The notes: generated by a model not told the origin, from the sequence alone. A DNA stretch of 50,398 nucleotides from Oscillospiraceae bacterium (GCA_015067675.1 SVMB01000018.1:1-50398), one strand, 5' to 3'. Numbered from the stretch's first letter, positions 41,204-48,997 are shown. Translations and numbers: made by a program.

Positions 41204-42528
41204 ATAACGAGAACGAACGCTACTCCTTCAATGTCACACCTGCGGACGCTGAGGCGTCGGCACAGCAGCAGTACTATCAGCAGCCTTATGCTCCCCAGAC
41301 CGATCCCGGTGAGGCCATGCGCAATGAGATGAAGAGCATGAAGAAATCCATGACCCGCATGGTTGCCATCTGCTGCGCGGTCTGCCTGATCATCGGCATC
41401 GGCGGCGGCGCACTGGTGGGCAGCATGCTCGGCCGCAGCAATAACCAGCCCGGTCCCGACTACACCAATACCACCCTCGCCGGAAATCTTCCGTCCACCG
41501 GGGATGAAAACGTCTCCACCACGACTACCGAGAATAAGGACGACCTCGAGATCGTCACCGGCCGCCTTTACGCCGTCTCCAACGGCGAGGGCGAGAGCAT
41601 GAGCACCGAGAAGGTCGTCGAAGCGGTTGAGAACAGCGTCGTCTCCATCCGCGTCGAGACCCAGGTGAGCACCGGCTACTACCACCAGTCCACCACCGCT
41701 ACTGGCGCCGGCTCCGGCGTCATCATCTCCGCCGACGGCTATATCGTCACCAATAACCACGTCATCGAAGGCGCCGACAAGATCATCATCACCACCACCG
41801 AAAACGAGGAATACGAAGCCGTCCTCGTCGGCTCCGATGATCTGACCGATATCGCCCTGCTCAAGGTGGAAGCCAAAGACCTTCCCTTTGCCGTCATCGG
41901 CAACTCCGATAACCTTAAGCGCGGCCAGACCGCCATTGTCATCGGCAATCCGCTGGGTACCCTCTCCGGCACCGTGACCGTGGGCGTGGTTTCCGGCCTT
42001 GACCGCAACATCACCATGTCCGACGGCGATACCATGAACCTGCTGCAGATCGACGCCGCCATCAACCCCGGCAACTCCGGCGGCGGTATGTTCAATGACA
42101 AGGGCGAACTGGTGGGTATCATCGTTGCCAAGAATACCGCCACCGAGATCGAGGGCCTGGGCTTTGCCATCCCCGTGACCGATATCCTGTCCATTCTGGA
42201 TGAGCTCATGGAGAACGGCTACGTCAGCGGCCGTCCTGCCATCGGCATCACCACCATCGAGGTCAACAACGCCATGGATGCCATGATGTACCGCGTCAAC
42301 TACCTGGGCGTCTATGTCGGATCCGTTGCCAATCCCGAGACCAATCCGCTGCAGGCCGGTGACTATATCATCTCCATCGACGGCACCGAGATCACTTCCA
42401 ATACCCAGGTGGCGGACGCCTTGACCGATAAGCAGGCCGGCGACGTGCTGACCATGGAAATCCTGCGCAGCAATGAAAAGCTGACCATCGAGGTCACGCT
42501 GGTCGAGGAAGGCACCCTGAAACGCTAA
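41200..42528 (+). CDS. htrA: HtrA/DegP-type serine protease with PDZ domain
   Basis: A 442-residue membrane-anchored protease. The cytoplasmic N-terminus (residues 1-53, Gln/Tyr rich) precedes one helix (54-76). The trypsin-like domain has the triad His187 (TNNHV), Asp217 (DIALLK) and Ser293 (GNSGGG), and residues about 355-435 form one PDZ domain (GVYVGSVANPETNPLQAGD). It degrades or refolds damaged secreted proteins at the outer membrane face. Codons are heavily biased. Translation is coupled to a 27-codon ORF, and a terminator follows. Confidence 0.93.
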   Translation: MNNENERYSFNVTPADAEASAQQQYYQQPYAPQTDPGEAMRNEMKSMKKSMTRMVAICCAVCLIIGIGGGALVGSMLGRSNNQPGPDYTNTTLAGNLPSTGDENVSTTTTENKDDLEIVTGRLYAVSNGEGESMSTEKVVEAVENSVVSIRVETQVSTGYYHQSTTATGAGSGVIISADGYIVTNNHVIEGADKIIITTTENEEYEAVLVGSDDLTDIALLKVEAKDLPFAVIGNSDNLKRGQTAIVIGNPLGTLSGTVTVGVVSGLDRNITMSDGDTMNLLQIDAAINPGNSGGGMFNDKGELVGIIVAKNTATEIEGLGFAIPVTDILSILDELMENGYVSGRPAIGITTIEVNNAMDAMMYRVNYLGVYVGSVANPETNPLQAGDYIISIDGTEITSNTQVADALTDKQAGDVLTMEILRSNEKLTIEVTLVEEGTLKR

Positions 42529-42597
42529 ACTCTTCCCGTTTTACGGGCATCTGATTTGCCGGAGCGGCAATTCCCTCCGCCCGGCATACTCCTCTCT

Positions 42598-42663
42598 GCG
42601 GAAGGGGTTCTCCCTCCCTTCCGTCCGCCGGATCTTTCGGCGGATGTCCCCTTCCGCCTTTTT
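42598..42663 (+). terminator. Large two-part terminator after htrA
   Basis: Outer stem GCGGAAGGGG (42598-42607) with CCCCTTCCGC (42648-42657), inner stem CCGCCG/CGGCGG (42625-42643), then CTTTTT. Confidence 0.8.
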
Positions 42664-42672
42664 ATGCATGAA

Positions 42673-42721
42673 AAATCCCCCGCCCGGATCACTCTTAAAA
42701 TTGTTCCGGGGCGGGGGATTT
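42673..42721 (-). terminator. Terminator for the RHH1 gene
   Basis: AAATCCCCCGCCCGG (42673-42687) pairs with CCGGGGCGGGGGATTT (42706-42721); on the minus strand it runs into TTTTT. Confidence 0.8.
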
Positions 42722-42736
42722 GTGTATTCAAAAGGA

Positions 42737-43081
42737 TTACTCTTCCTCTTCACGCTTGGACAGGAGAATGATTTCGCGGAGCAAAGCCATGCGCATCTCG
42801 TGCGAGCTTCGCTGGGGGATGTTTTTGAGAATGTTGAGGATGATGGTCAGGGTCTCACGGATTTCCTGCGAATTGAAGCAGGTGATACCGGTCAGAGCCT
42901 GCTCAAGCGTTTGTCGGGCGGCAGTGGTGGGGCAGCTCGACTGGTTTTCGCGTACCAAACGGTCGATGATCGTACCGATGGGTACTGTTTCGCGTGTGCT
43001 GGCAAATTCAAGATAATTGTAAGTGTCAGCAGCGACGGTCACATCCATGGAGATCGGACGCGGATTGTGGTGCTTTAACAT
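42737..43081 (-). CDS. Ribbon-helix-helix-like protein, copy 1
   Basis: A 114-residue protein with an N-terminal segment (PISMDVTVAADTYNYLEF, then about 18 residues of helix-turn-helix with GTIIDRL) that fits a ribbon-helix-helix DNA-binding fold: strand, helix, turn, helix. The rest (about 50-114) is helical and ends in the acidic KREEEE. ATG 43081 follows AAGGAGGGG; a longer reading upstream is rejected. It is roughly three-quarters identical by eye to the neighbour at 43266-43610. Such proteins act as repressors or antitoxins; no toxin gene is seen next to it. Confidence 0.6.
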   Translation of the reverse strand: MLKHHNPRPISMDVTVAADTYNYLEFASTRETVPIGTIIDRLVRENQSSCPTTAARQTLEQALTGITCFNSQEIRETLTIILNILKNIPQRSSHEMRMALLREIILLSKREEEE

Positions 43082-43145
43082 ATCAAGCCCCTCCTTCGAT
43101 TTGAGAATAATGATGCATATGAAAGATAATTTCATACTGCCGTTG

Positions 43146-43174
43146 ATTATACAATATGAAATAATGTTGTACAA
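43146..43174 (-). promoter_or_regulatory. RHH1 promoter with TTGTACAA palindrome
   Basis: On the minus strand TTGTAC (43174-43169), 17 bp, TATAAT (43151-43146). The palindrome TTGTACAA (43167-43174) covers the -35. The surrounding sequence matches the RHH2 promoter closely. Confidence 0.7.
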
Positions 43175-43205
43175 TAGAAAGGAGATATTAAATGTTGAAT
43201 ATAAA

Positions 43206-43245
43206 GAGGATGCATAAAGAGTAATGTTATATAGGGGATATAAAA
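43206..43245 (+). pseudogene. Remnant of an XRE gene 5' end (duplication scar)
   Basis: At 43224 ATG-TTA-TAT-AGG-GGA-TAT resembles the start of the XRE gene (ATG-CTG-TAT-ATG-GAC-GGT at 43756), but it soon hits a stop. The 70-80 bp upstream also align with the upstream region of the XRE gene. It is best explained as a leftover of the duplicated segment. Confidence 0.45.
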
Positions 43246-43265
43246 GCTGACTGCAGTTTTGCGGG

Positions 43266-43610
43266 CTATTCCTCTTCTTCACGCCGGGATAGGAGAGTGA
43301 CTTCCCTGAGCAGGGCCGTACGCATCTCGTATGCAGTTTTCTGCGGAATATTTTTGAGGATGTTGAGGATGATGGTCAGGGTCTCGCGGGTTTCCTGTGC
43401 ATTGAAACGGTCGGTGCCGGTCAGAATCTGCTCAAGGGCCTGACGGGCGACGTTTGCGGGACAATTTGATTGACTTTCGCGTATCAGGCGATCAATGATT
43501 GTGCCGATGGGCTGGGTTTCGCGTGTACTGAGAAACTCCAGGTAATCGTAAGTGTCGGCAGCGACGGTCACATCCATGGAGATCGGACGCTGGTTGAGCT
43601 GCAATTTCAT
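43266..43610 (-). CDS. Ribbon-helix-helix-like protein, copy 2
   Basis: A 114-residue paralogue of the preceding gene: the same RPISMDVTVAADTY start, TIIDRLIRE helix and REEEE end. The two differ mainly in the middle (TGITCF versus TGTDRF region). ATG 43610 follows AAGGAGG. Its promoter overlaps a 28-bp palindromic operator and the divergent XRE promoter, so it is probably autoregulated or controlled by the XRE protein. No membrane segment or catalytic motif is seen; DNA-binding regulator or antitoxin-like is the likeliest role. Confidence 0.6.
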   Translation of the reverse strand: MKLQLNQRPISMDVTVAADTYDYLEFLSTRETQPIGTIIDRLIRESQSNCPANVARQALEQILTGTDRFNAQETRETLTIILNILKNIPQKTAYEMRTALLREVTLLSRREEEE

Positions 43611-43661
43611 GTCAGACGCCTCCTTGCTGTACGGTTATGAGTGTGCGCAATACAATCTGTA

Positions 43662-43689
43662 ATGTTGTATACAAAATATTATACAACAT
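43662..43689. promoter_or_regulatory. Operator palindrome ATGTTGTATA-N8-TATACAACAT
   Basis: Perfect 10-bp arms (43662-43671 and 43680-43689); it also contains the self-palindrome TTGTATACAA (43665-43674). It overlaps the -10 of the minus-strand RHH2 promoter. Confidence 0.75.
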
Positions 43690-43728
43690 GAAATATCTGT
43701 TGACAATAGGAATACGATATTAAATAAT
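43678..43728. promoter_or_regulatory. Divergent overlapping promoters of RHH2 and XRE gene
   Basis: Minus strand: TTGTCA (43706-43701), 17 bp, TATAAT (43683-43678). Plus strand: TTGACA (43700-43705), 17 bp, AATAAT (43723-43728). The two -35 boxes share bases. Confidence 0.7.
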
Positions 43729-43779
43729 GAATAATAAGTCACCGCATAATATATAATGCTGTATATGGACGGTGATAGA

Positions 43780-44091
43780 ATGGACAGTAAAGAGTTTTCG
43801 CAGCGTTTGTCGAAGCTGCGGGCTGCAAAAGGCGTTTCGGCACGGGATATGAGCCTGTCGCTGGGACAAAATGAAAACTATATCAGATTGATCGAGGCAG
43901 GAAAGTCGCTGCCGTCGATGCAGGCGTTTTTCAATATCTGCGAGTATCTGAAACTGACGCCGGAGGAGTTCTTCGAAACGGGAAATGTCAACCCCGTGCA
44001 CATGAACACGCTCATCCGGGAACTCAAGCATCTGGATGCCAGACAGCTTGAACTGATTGAGGCGCTGGTAGCGGAGCTCAACCGGAAATGA
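43780..44091 (+). CDS. XRE-family helix-turn-helix regulator
   Basis: A 103-residue protein with an N-terminal Cro/C1-type helix-turn-helix (SQRLSKLRAAKGVSARDMS, then NYIRLIEAGKSLPSMQAF) and a helical C-terminus (LDARQLELIEALVAELN). Starts at 43756, 43765 and 43780 are in frame; 43780 is chosen because GGTG at 43771-43774 gives the only Shine-Dalgarno-like site. It faces the RHH2 gene across a palindromic operator that it may bind. No methylase, toxin or phage genes are nearby. Confidence 0.8.
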   Translation: MDSKEFSQRLSKLRAAKGVSARDMSLSLGQNENYIRLIEAGKSLPSMQAFFNICEYLKLTPEEFFETGNVNPVHMNTLIRELKHLDARQLELIEALVAELNRK

Positions 44092-44218
44092 GGCTCCTTA
44101 CGGGCGGCTGTCACTATGTTACAGCATGGCGGACACTGCCGCAAGGGAGAGTTTGGATGTAACTTTTTTCGCGTATATGTAAAAAATCCGCAAATCCGGC
44201 ATGCATTTGCAAAAGTGC

Positions 44219-44247
44219 TTGCGCAGGCGGCGGGTTTATGCTATACT
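44219..44247 (+). promoter_or_regulatory. Promoter for the DegT aminotransferase
   Basis: TTGCGC (44219-44224), 17 bp, TATACT (44242-44247) with TGC before the -10. Confidence 0.75.
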
Positions 44248-44298
44248 CAGCTTACATACAATGCGGAATTGCATATGAATGAACAGGAGGTTGCATTT

Positions 44299-45615
44299 AT
44301 GGCGAAGAAAAAGGCTTCTGATTTCCGTTACAATACCGGCGATACCAAGGTACCGTGGGCTGCGGTCGGCGAGAATTATAATGCCGACGACCTGATGAGC
44401 ATTGTGGAGTTTTTGATGCAGGGTTCAGGCGAGGAATACGACAAGGCCCTGGCCGAAGTGCGCGAGAAGGTCTATGCCCTCTCGGACATTTCTGCACCTC
44501 CGGCGAAGCTCTCTCTGGATACCAAGGTTGCCCAGGCTGAAGAGGCTGTCGATGCCTTCCTCGGCACCGAGGGTTCTGCGTTCGTGCCCAACTGCACCGA
44601 AGGCTTTGAGATTGCCTACAAGTATGCAAACATCGGCCCCGGCGACGAAGTCATCGTCCCTGCCATTACCTTCATTGCCACCATGGCGTATCCGCTGTCC
44701 GTGGGCGCCAAGCTCGTTTTCTGCGACGTCGATCCCCGTACCCTGAACATGGATCCCACCGACCTCGAGCGCAAGATTACCGACAAGACCCGCATGATCG
44801 TCCCCGTTGACATCGGCGGTTATCCCTGTGATCTGGATCCCATCATGGAAATCGCCCGCAAGCATGACATCCTCGTGCTCGAGGACGGTGCGCATGCGCT
44901 GGGCGCTACCTATAAGGGCCGCAAGATCGGTACCATCGCCGACTTTACCGGTTTCTCCCTCCATGAGGTCAAGAACATCACCTCCTACGGCGAAGGCGGC
45001 ATCCTGTCCACCACCGTGGACGCGTTCCGTCCCGTTATGAAGCGCTGCCGCTTCTTCGGCACTACCTTTGAGAAGAAGATCAATAACTGGCTCTACGACG
45101 TCGAGCTCATCCAGGGTAAGTATAAGCCCTTCATGGCGCTCAATGCTTCCGTCACCGAGATTCAGGCCATCGGCCTGATGAATCAGCTCGAGCGCATCGA
45201 CAAGATCATCGCCGAGCGTACCCGCGTCGCCGAGTACCTCAACGAGCGTCTGTCTGTGTGCGACGCGGTTATTCCGCAGCTGCTGGGTGATGAGCAGACC
45301 CGTCCTTCCTTCCACCTCTATCAGCTCCAGATCGACCCCGCCAAGGCCGGCGGCGACGTACAGGTCTTAAAGCAGAAGCTCACCGAGAAGGGTGTCACCA
45401 CCATCCCGCACTTTGGTCCTCTCTATCACTTTGAGGTCATTGCCAAGAACCCCGACTACGACGTGGAAGCCATTGCCGCTTCCTGCCCCAATACCGAGGA
45501 AGTGTTCAATCACCGCTTCACCCATCTGCCCTGCTACGGCCTGAGCGAAGAACAGCTCGTCTATATGGCCGATGCGATCCTCGAGAGCATCGACGAGATG
45601 CAGAAGGGCATCTGA
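44299..45615 (+). CDS. DegT/DnrJ/EryC1/StrS aminotransferase family protein
   Basis: A 438-residue PLP-dependent sugar-aminotransferase-type protein. The N-terminal 85 residues are longer than usual; the PLP fold begins near 86 (AFLGTEGSAFVPNCTEGFEI). The PLP-binding Asp is in VLEDGAHALGA (about 193-203), and the PLP Lys is Lys225 in FSLHEVKNITSYGEGG. These enzymes transfer amino groups to keto-sugars for surface glycans or antibiotics. ATG 44299 follows CAGGAGG; ATG 44275 is too far from it. Strong promoter, biased codons and its own terminator indicate high expression as one gene. Specific substrate unknown. Confidence 0.87.
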   Translation: MAKKKASDFRYNTGDTKVPWAAVGENYNADDLMSIVEFLMQGSGEEYDKALAEVREKVYALSDISAPPAKLSLDTKVAQAEEAVDAFLGTEGSAFVPNCTEGFEIAYKYANIGPGDEVIVPAITFIATMAYPLSVGAKLVFCDVDPRTLNMDPTDLERKITDKTRMIVPVDIGGYPCDLDPIMEIARKHDILVLEDGAHALGATYKGRKIGTIADFTGFSLHEVKNITSYGEGGILSTTVDAFRPVMKRCRFFGTTFEKKINNWLYDVELIQGKYKPFMALNASVTEIQAIGLMNQLERIDKIIAERTRVAEYLNERLSVCDAVIPQLLGDEQTRPSFHLYQLQIDPAKAGGDVQVLKQKLTEKGVTTIPHFGPLYHFEVIAKNPDYDVEAIAASCPNTEEVFNHRFTHLPCYGLSEEQLVYMADAILESIDEMQKGI

Positions 45616-45628
45616 CCGTAAGGTTTTT

Positions 45629-45660
45629 AAAGGCACAGCAGCAAATCTGCTGTGCCTTTT
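45629..45660 (+). terminator. Terminator after the aminotransferase
   Basis: AAAGGCACAGCAG (45629-45641), loop CAAAT, CTGCTGTGCCTTT (45647-45659), then T. Confidence 0.85.
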
Positions 45661-45661
45661 C

Positions 45662-45690
45662 TTGCGTTTGCGGGTCGGTTGTGATATAAT
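45662..45690 (+). promoter_or_regulatory. Promoter for the methyltransferase
   Basis: TTGCGT (45662-45667), 17 bp, TATAAT (45685-45690) with TGA before the -10. Confidence 0.8.
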
Positions 45691-45728
45691 CCGGATAGAA
45701 AACCAAAGTCAGAGGAAAAACGAAGGAT

Positions 45729-46484
45729 ATGAATATAACACAGACCTTTTATGACAATCTGGCCTCGCAGTACGATAAACTCTTTCAGGACTGGCAGGCG
45801 ACTACCGGAGAGCAGGCGGAGATCCTGGAACGTATCTTCGCAGGTGAGGGTTTTGACCGTACGGCACGCATCCTTGACTGCGCCTGCGGGATCGGAACGC
45901 AGGCCATAGGCCTTGCTGCTGCCGGATATACTGTGACCGCGTCGGACATCAGCGACGCGGAGCTTGCCGAGGCAGCAAAGCGGGCAAAGCAAAACGGCGT
46001 CGATTTCCGTCTGGCACACGCCGATTTCCGTGCGCTGGAGGAAATATTCTCCGAACAGTTTGACATCGTCATCGCCATGGATAACGCCCTGCCGCATATG
46101 CTCACCAATGCGGATATGCAGGCTGCGCTTACGAGTATTGCGGGGCGGGTGAGAGAAGGCGGTATCTTTGTCGCCAGCATCCGGGATTACGATACGATGC
46201 TGGAATCCAGGCCGCCGTATTCGCCGCCTTATATCCATAAGACCCCGGTCGGTCAGCGGGTTTCCTTTCAGACCTGGGAGTGGGAAGCGGACCATTATAA
46301 ACTCATCCAGTACATTATCGACGATGAAAACGCCCTGCAGATCAGCAAATTCGAGTGCGAATACTGGGCTGTGCGCCGGGATGCCATGACGCAGATGCTT
46401 CTGGCGGCGGGTTTTACCGATGTACAGTGGAAATTCCCGGAGGAGACGGGTTTTTATCAGCCGATCGTCGCTGCAAAAAAGTAA
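45729..46484 (+). CDS. SAM-dependent class I methyltransferase
   Basis: A 251-residue methyltransferase. Motif I is LDCACGIGTQAIGLAAAG (about residues 50-67), motif II the acidic ASDIS, motif III near LAHADFRAL, and motif post I IVIAMDNALPHM. The family is broad (small-molecule or glycine/sarcosine-like methyl transfer); I cannot name the acceptor. Its ribosome binding site is weak (GAAGGAT). It has its own promoter directly after the aminotransferase terminator. Confidence 0.87.
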   Translation: MNITQTFYDNLASQYDKLFQDWQATTGEQAEILERIFAGEGFDRTARILDCACGIGTQAIGLAAAGYTVTASDISDAELAEAAKRAKQNGVDFRLAHADFRALEEIFSEQFDIVIAMDNALPHMLTNADMQAALTSIAGRVREGGIFVASIRDYDTMLESRPPYSPPYIHKTPVGQRVSFQTWEWEADHYKLIQYIIDDENALQISKFECEYWAVRRDAMTQMLLAAGFTDVQWKFPEETGFYQPIVAAKK

Positions 46485-46581
46485 ACAGATAAAGAAAAAC
46501 GTCCGCAGGGCGAAAAAACCTTGCAGACATCAATGTACCTGCCAAAACGGGTACCATCATTGATTGTGGGAGGTTATAACC

Positions 46582-46974
46582 ATGGAACGAGTGTGTGAAT
46601 TTCTGAAAAAGGCCGGTGCGTACTATCTGGCCACCGTTGAGGGCGATCAGCCCCGCGTGCGTCCCTTCGGCACGGCGCACATCTTTGAAGGTAAGCTCTA
46701 TATCCAGACGGGAAAGGTAAAGCCTGCGTCAAAGCAGCTGGCGGCCAATCCCAAGGCGGAACTCTGTGCCTTCATGGACGGCGCATGGCTGCGGGTGAGC
46801 TGTGAACTCATCGAGGACGACCGCGTGGAGGCACGTAAATCCATGCTGGATGCCTACCCCAATCTGCGTGCGATGTACGACGAAAACGACGGCAATACCC
46901 AGGTGCTGTATCTGAAGAACGCCGTGGCGACTTTGAGCTCCTTCACCGCCGCTCCCGAAACCTGGACCTTCTGA
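46582..46974 (+). CDS. Pyridoxamine 5'-phosphate oxidase family (flavin-binding split barrel) protein
   Basis: A 130-residue split-barrel protein. CEFLKKAGAYYLATVEGDQPRVR is the standard N-terminal strand-helix with the FMN-contacting Arg; AFMDGAWLRVSCELIEDDR and the C-terminal NAVATLSSF are typical of small PNPOx-like flavin reductases. ATG 46582 follows GGGAGG. It may reduce a small flavin/F420-type or heme-type substrate. Convergent with a candidate RNA on the minus strand. Confidence 0.85.
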   Translation: MERVCEFLKKAGAYYLATVEGDQPRVRPFGTAHIFEGKLYIQTGKVKPASKQLAANPKAELCAFMDGAWLRVSCELIEDDRVEARKSMLDAYPNLRAMYDENDGNTQVLYLKNAVATLSSFTAAPETWTF

Positions 46975-46983
46975 GAAACGCAT

Positions 46984-47191
46984 AAAAAAGACTAACCCCT
47001 GACTGTATGTGTCACAACCGATCACATCAGTCAGGGGTTAGCCCTCTGAACTCTTATTATCTAACATCATTTTAACCTCTCTTTCTTGGGGTGGACTTCA
47101 ATTCCATCTTGAAGTCCCACTCAGTTTTTCACTGGTATCACCTCTTTCGTTGCTGTGGTTATAATATACCACACACTCTTTAAGAATGCAA
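46984..47191 (-). ncRNA. Candidate small RNA on the minus strand
   Basis: Promoter: TTGCAT (47191-47186), 17 bp, TATATT (47168-47163). The transcript would run from about 47156 down to an intrinsic terminator: a 14-bp stem CTAACCCCTGACTG/CAGTCAGGGGTTAG (46992-47041), prolonged by ATGTG/CACAT, then TCTTTTTT. It contains a second hairpin, GTGGGACTTCAA/TTGAAGTCCAC (47091-47120), and a 10-codon ORF (47070-47038, MMLDNKSSEG) with an AGAGAGG site, its stop lying in the terminator. Nothing similar is familiar to me. Confidence 0.45.
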
Positions 47192-47266
47192 GTCGGTAAT
47201 ATTCCCAAAGTGTTTGTCCACGGTTTGTGAGGAACGGAGATTTGCGCTTGCCGGAGGCTGTTATGG

Positions 47267-47376
47267 TTGACGGCACAGAAAAGCCTGTGTTATACTGAAT
47301 ATGTTGGGCATAAGGATTTGCCTGTAATGGATAAGCTGCGCCGGGGTATTCGAAAAATGAGTGCCCCGGTTTTTTT
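47267..47376 (+). ncRNA. Candidate small RNA, promoter plus terminator
   Basis: TTGACG (47267-47272), 18 bp, TATACT (47291-47296), with TGT before the -10. About 45 bases after the expected start there is an intrinsic terminator: CCGGGGTATTC (47341-47351) pairs with GAGTGCCCCGG (47359-47369) and ends in seven Ts. The implied transcript (about 47303-47376) has no ORF of note, so a small RNA of about 74 nt is likely. Confidence 0.5.
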
Positions 47377-47499
47377 GCATGATTACAGTTGATACGACAG
47401 ATGATATCAGTTGCTGTCTGCGCTTGGAACGGATAGGGGAGAAATGTTCCTAAAGATGAATTTTTGTTCAAAACAAACAAAATCGGAACGGCTTATTTA

Positions 47500-47650
47500 A
47501 CACTTTGCATAAAACTGGAAGAAAAAGTGTCCGTCTTACATGGACGAGTCCGCGTAAGGTGAACTAGATTGTTCACAAGAGGGCGTTGAAACGACGGGAT
47601 GGGGGTAGGATATTGTCCTGCCGACAGTGCGTCCTCCGCGGGGAGTGAAA
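47500..47650 (+). ncRNA. Candidate structured RNA (raiA-like? class uncertain)
   Basis: A dense set of helices: ACACTTT/AAAGTGT (47500-47530), CTTAC/GTAAG (47535-47558) enclosing GGAC/GTCC, GTGAAC/GTTCAC (47559-47576), GGTAGGA/TCCTGCC (47604-47622) and CTCC/GGAG (47634-47645), with CCGTC (47531-47535) able to pair with GACGG (47593-47597). No coding frame. The purine-rich ACGGGATGGGGGT region and the size remind me of raiA-type RNAs of Firmicutes, but this is from memory and unverified. Confidence 0.45.
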
Positions 47651-47652
47651 AG

Positions 47653-47681
47653 TTGACAAGCTTTTGCGGATATGCTACACT
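47653..47681 (+). promoter_or_regulatory. Promoter for the GH109-like gene
   Basis: TTGACA (47653-47658), 17 bp, TACACT (47676-47681), with TGC before the -10. Confidence 0.75.
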
Positions 47682-47740
47682 CAAAGCATCCCAAATGTGT
47701 CCGTTGACGCGAAATCGAGAAAAAAGGAGCGGAAAAGATC

Positions 47741-48997
47741 ATGAGTAACGACAGAAAACTGCGTGTGGCCCTGGTGGGTCTGGGAGGCCGCGGCCTGGGC
47801 GGCACGGCTCACGCCATTCATGCCTGCGACAACGTGGAGATCGCCGCCATCTGCGACCTGAAAGAGGACAGACTGGCCAAGGGCGTGGAGCTGATGAAGG
47901 AATTCGGCTACGATGCCACTCCCTACACCGATTACCGCTATATCCTTGAGCGTCGTGACATCGATGCCGTACTCGTCGCCACTTCCTGGCTGACCCATGT
48001 ACAGATCGCCTGCGACTGCATGAGAGCCGGCAAGTACGTGGCCTTTGAGGTTGGCGGCGCGTTCTCCATCGAGCAGTGCCGCAAGCTGGTGGATGTCTAT
48101 GAGGAAACCGGCGTGCCCTGCATGATGCTGGAGAACATCTCCTACGGTCGTCCCGAGCTTGCCGTCTTTAACATGGTACGCAAGGGCCTGTTTGGTGAGA
48201 TCGTCCACGCCGAAGGCGGCTACTGCCACTTCTTCGAAACCCGTATGGTCGGCCAGATCCATGAGGGTTACTACCGCGTGCCCCATTATCTGCACCGCAA
48301 CTGCGACAACTACCCCTGCCACGGCATGGCGCTGCCCTTCATGGCGCTGGACATCAACCGCGGCAACCGCTTTGTATCCCTCGTCTCCGTAGCCACCAAG
48401 ACCGTCGGCCTGCGCAATGAGTCTGAGCGCGTCTTTGGCGTTGGGTCTCCTGAATCCCGGCTCGACTGGCAGCTGGGCGACGTCATCACCACCATCCTCA
48501 AGACCGCTCACGGCCAGACCGTCACCCTGACGCTGGACGATCAGCTGCCGCGTCCCTATTCCCGCCGCGGCATGATCCAGGGCAGCGCCGGTATCTACAT
48601 GGAAGACGGCAATCAGATCTACATCGACGGCCGCTCTCCTTATAACGAAAACCGCGGTCATCCGATCTGGGAGCCTGCGGATGCGCTGCTCAAGGAATAC
48701 GATCATCCCATCTGGAAGGAGCGCGAGGCGCAGGGAAGAACTGAAGGCGGTCACGGCGGCACCGACGCCATTGTCGTCGAAGCCTTCCTCGATGCCGTAC
48801 GCAACGGGACCAATACTCCGCTGGATGCCTATGACTCCGCGACCTACATGGCAATTTCCGCTCTGTCCGAGCAGTCCATCGCCGAAGGCGGCAGCATGGT
48901 ATTCTTCCCCGACTTCACCGACGGCAAGTGGATCGTGCGGGAACGTGACTATAAGTCCAAGTATTCTCTGGACGACGTGTACGACGATCTGTTTTAA
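47741..48997 (+). CDS. GH109-like Gfo/Idh/MocA oxidoreductase
   Basis: A 418-residue NAD-binding protein. The Rossmann start is LVGLGGRGLGG (about residues 11-21) and FEVGGAFS (about 104-111) replaces EKP. Several segments match the NAD-dependent alpha-N-acetylgalactosaminidase family GH109: NYPCHGMALPFMALDINRGNRF (about 188-209), PRPYSRRGMIQG, and GGHGGTDAIVVEAFLDA. GH109 enzymes cleave glycosides by oxidation-elimination with NAD as bound cofactor. No signal peptide, so it acts on imported glycosides. AAAAAGGAGC precedes ATG. Followed 38 bp later by a PL22-like gene, probably one operon. Confidence 0.8.
   Translation: MSNDRKLRVALVGLGGRGLGGTAHAIHACDNVEIAAICDLKEDRLAKGVELMKEFGYDATPYTDYRYILERRDIDAVLVATSWLTHVQIACDCMRAGKYVAFEVGGAFSIEQCRKLVDVYEETGVPCMMLENISYGRPELAVFNMVRKGLFGEIVHAEGGYCHFFETRMVGQIHEGYYRVPHYLHRNCDNYPCHGMALPFMALDINRGNRFVSLVSVATKTVGLRNESERVFGVGSPESRLDWQLGDVITTILKTAHGQTVTLTLDDQLPRPYSRRGMIQGSAGIYMEDGNQIYIDGRSPYNENRGHPIWEPADALLKEYDHPIWKEREAQGRTEGGHGGTDAIVVEAFLDAVRNGTNTPLDAYDSATYMAISALSEQSIAEGGSMVFFPDFTDGKWIVRERDYKSKYSLDDVYDDLF

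Noticed and set aside
42737..43610. Toxin-antitoxin system
   Set aside because: Both proteins look like the antitoxin-type half, and neither a RelE/ParE/HicA-like nor another toxin ORF is found within the module.
47121..47480. 119-codon minus-strand open frame
   Set aside because: It would start with TTG without a ribosome site and lies across promoters and candidate RNAs; the sequence shows no protein-like pattern.
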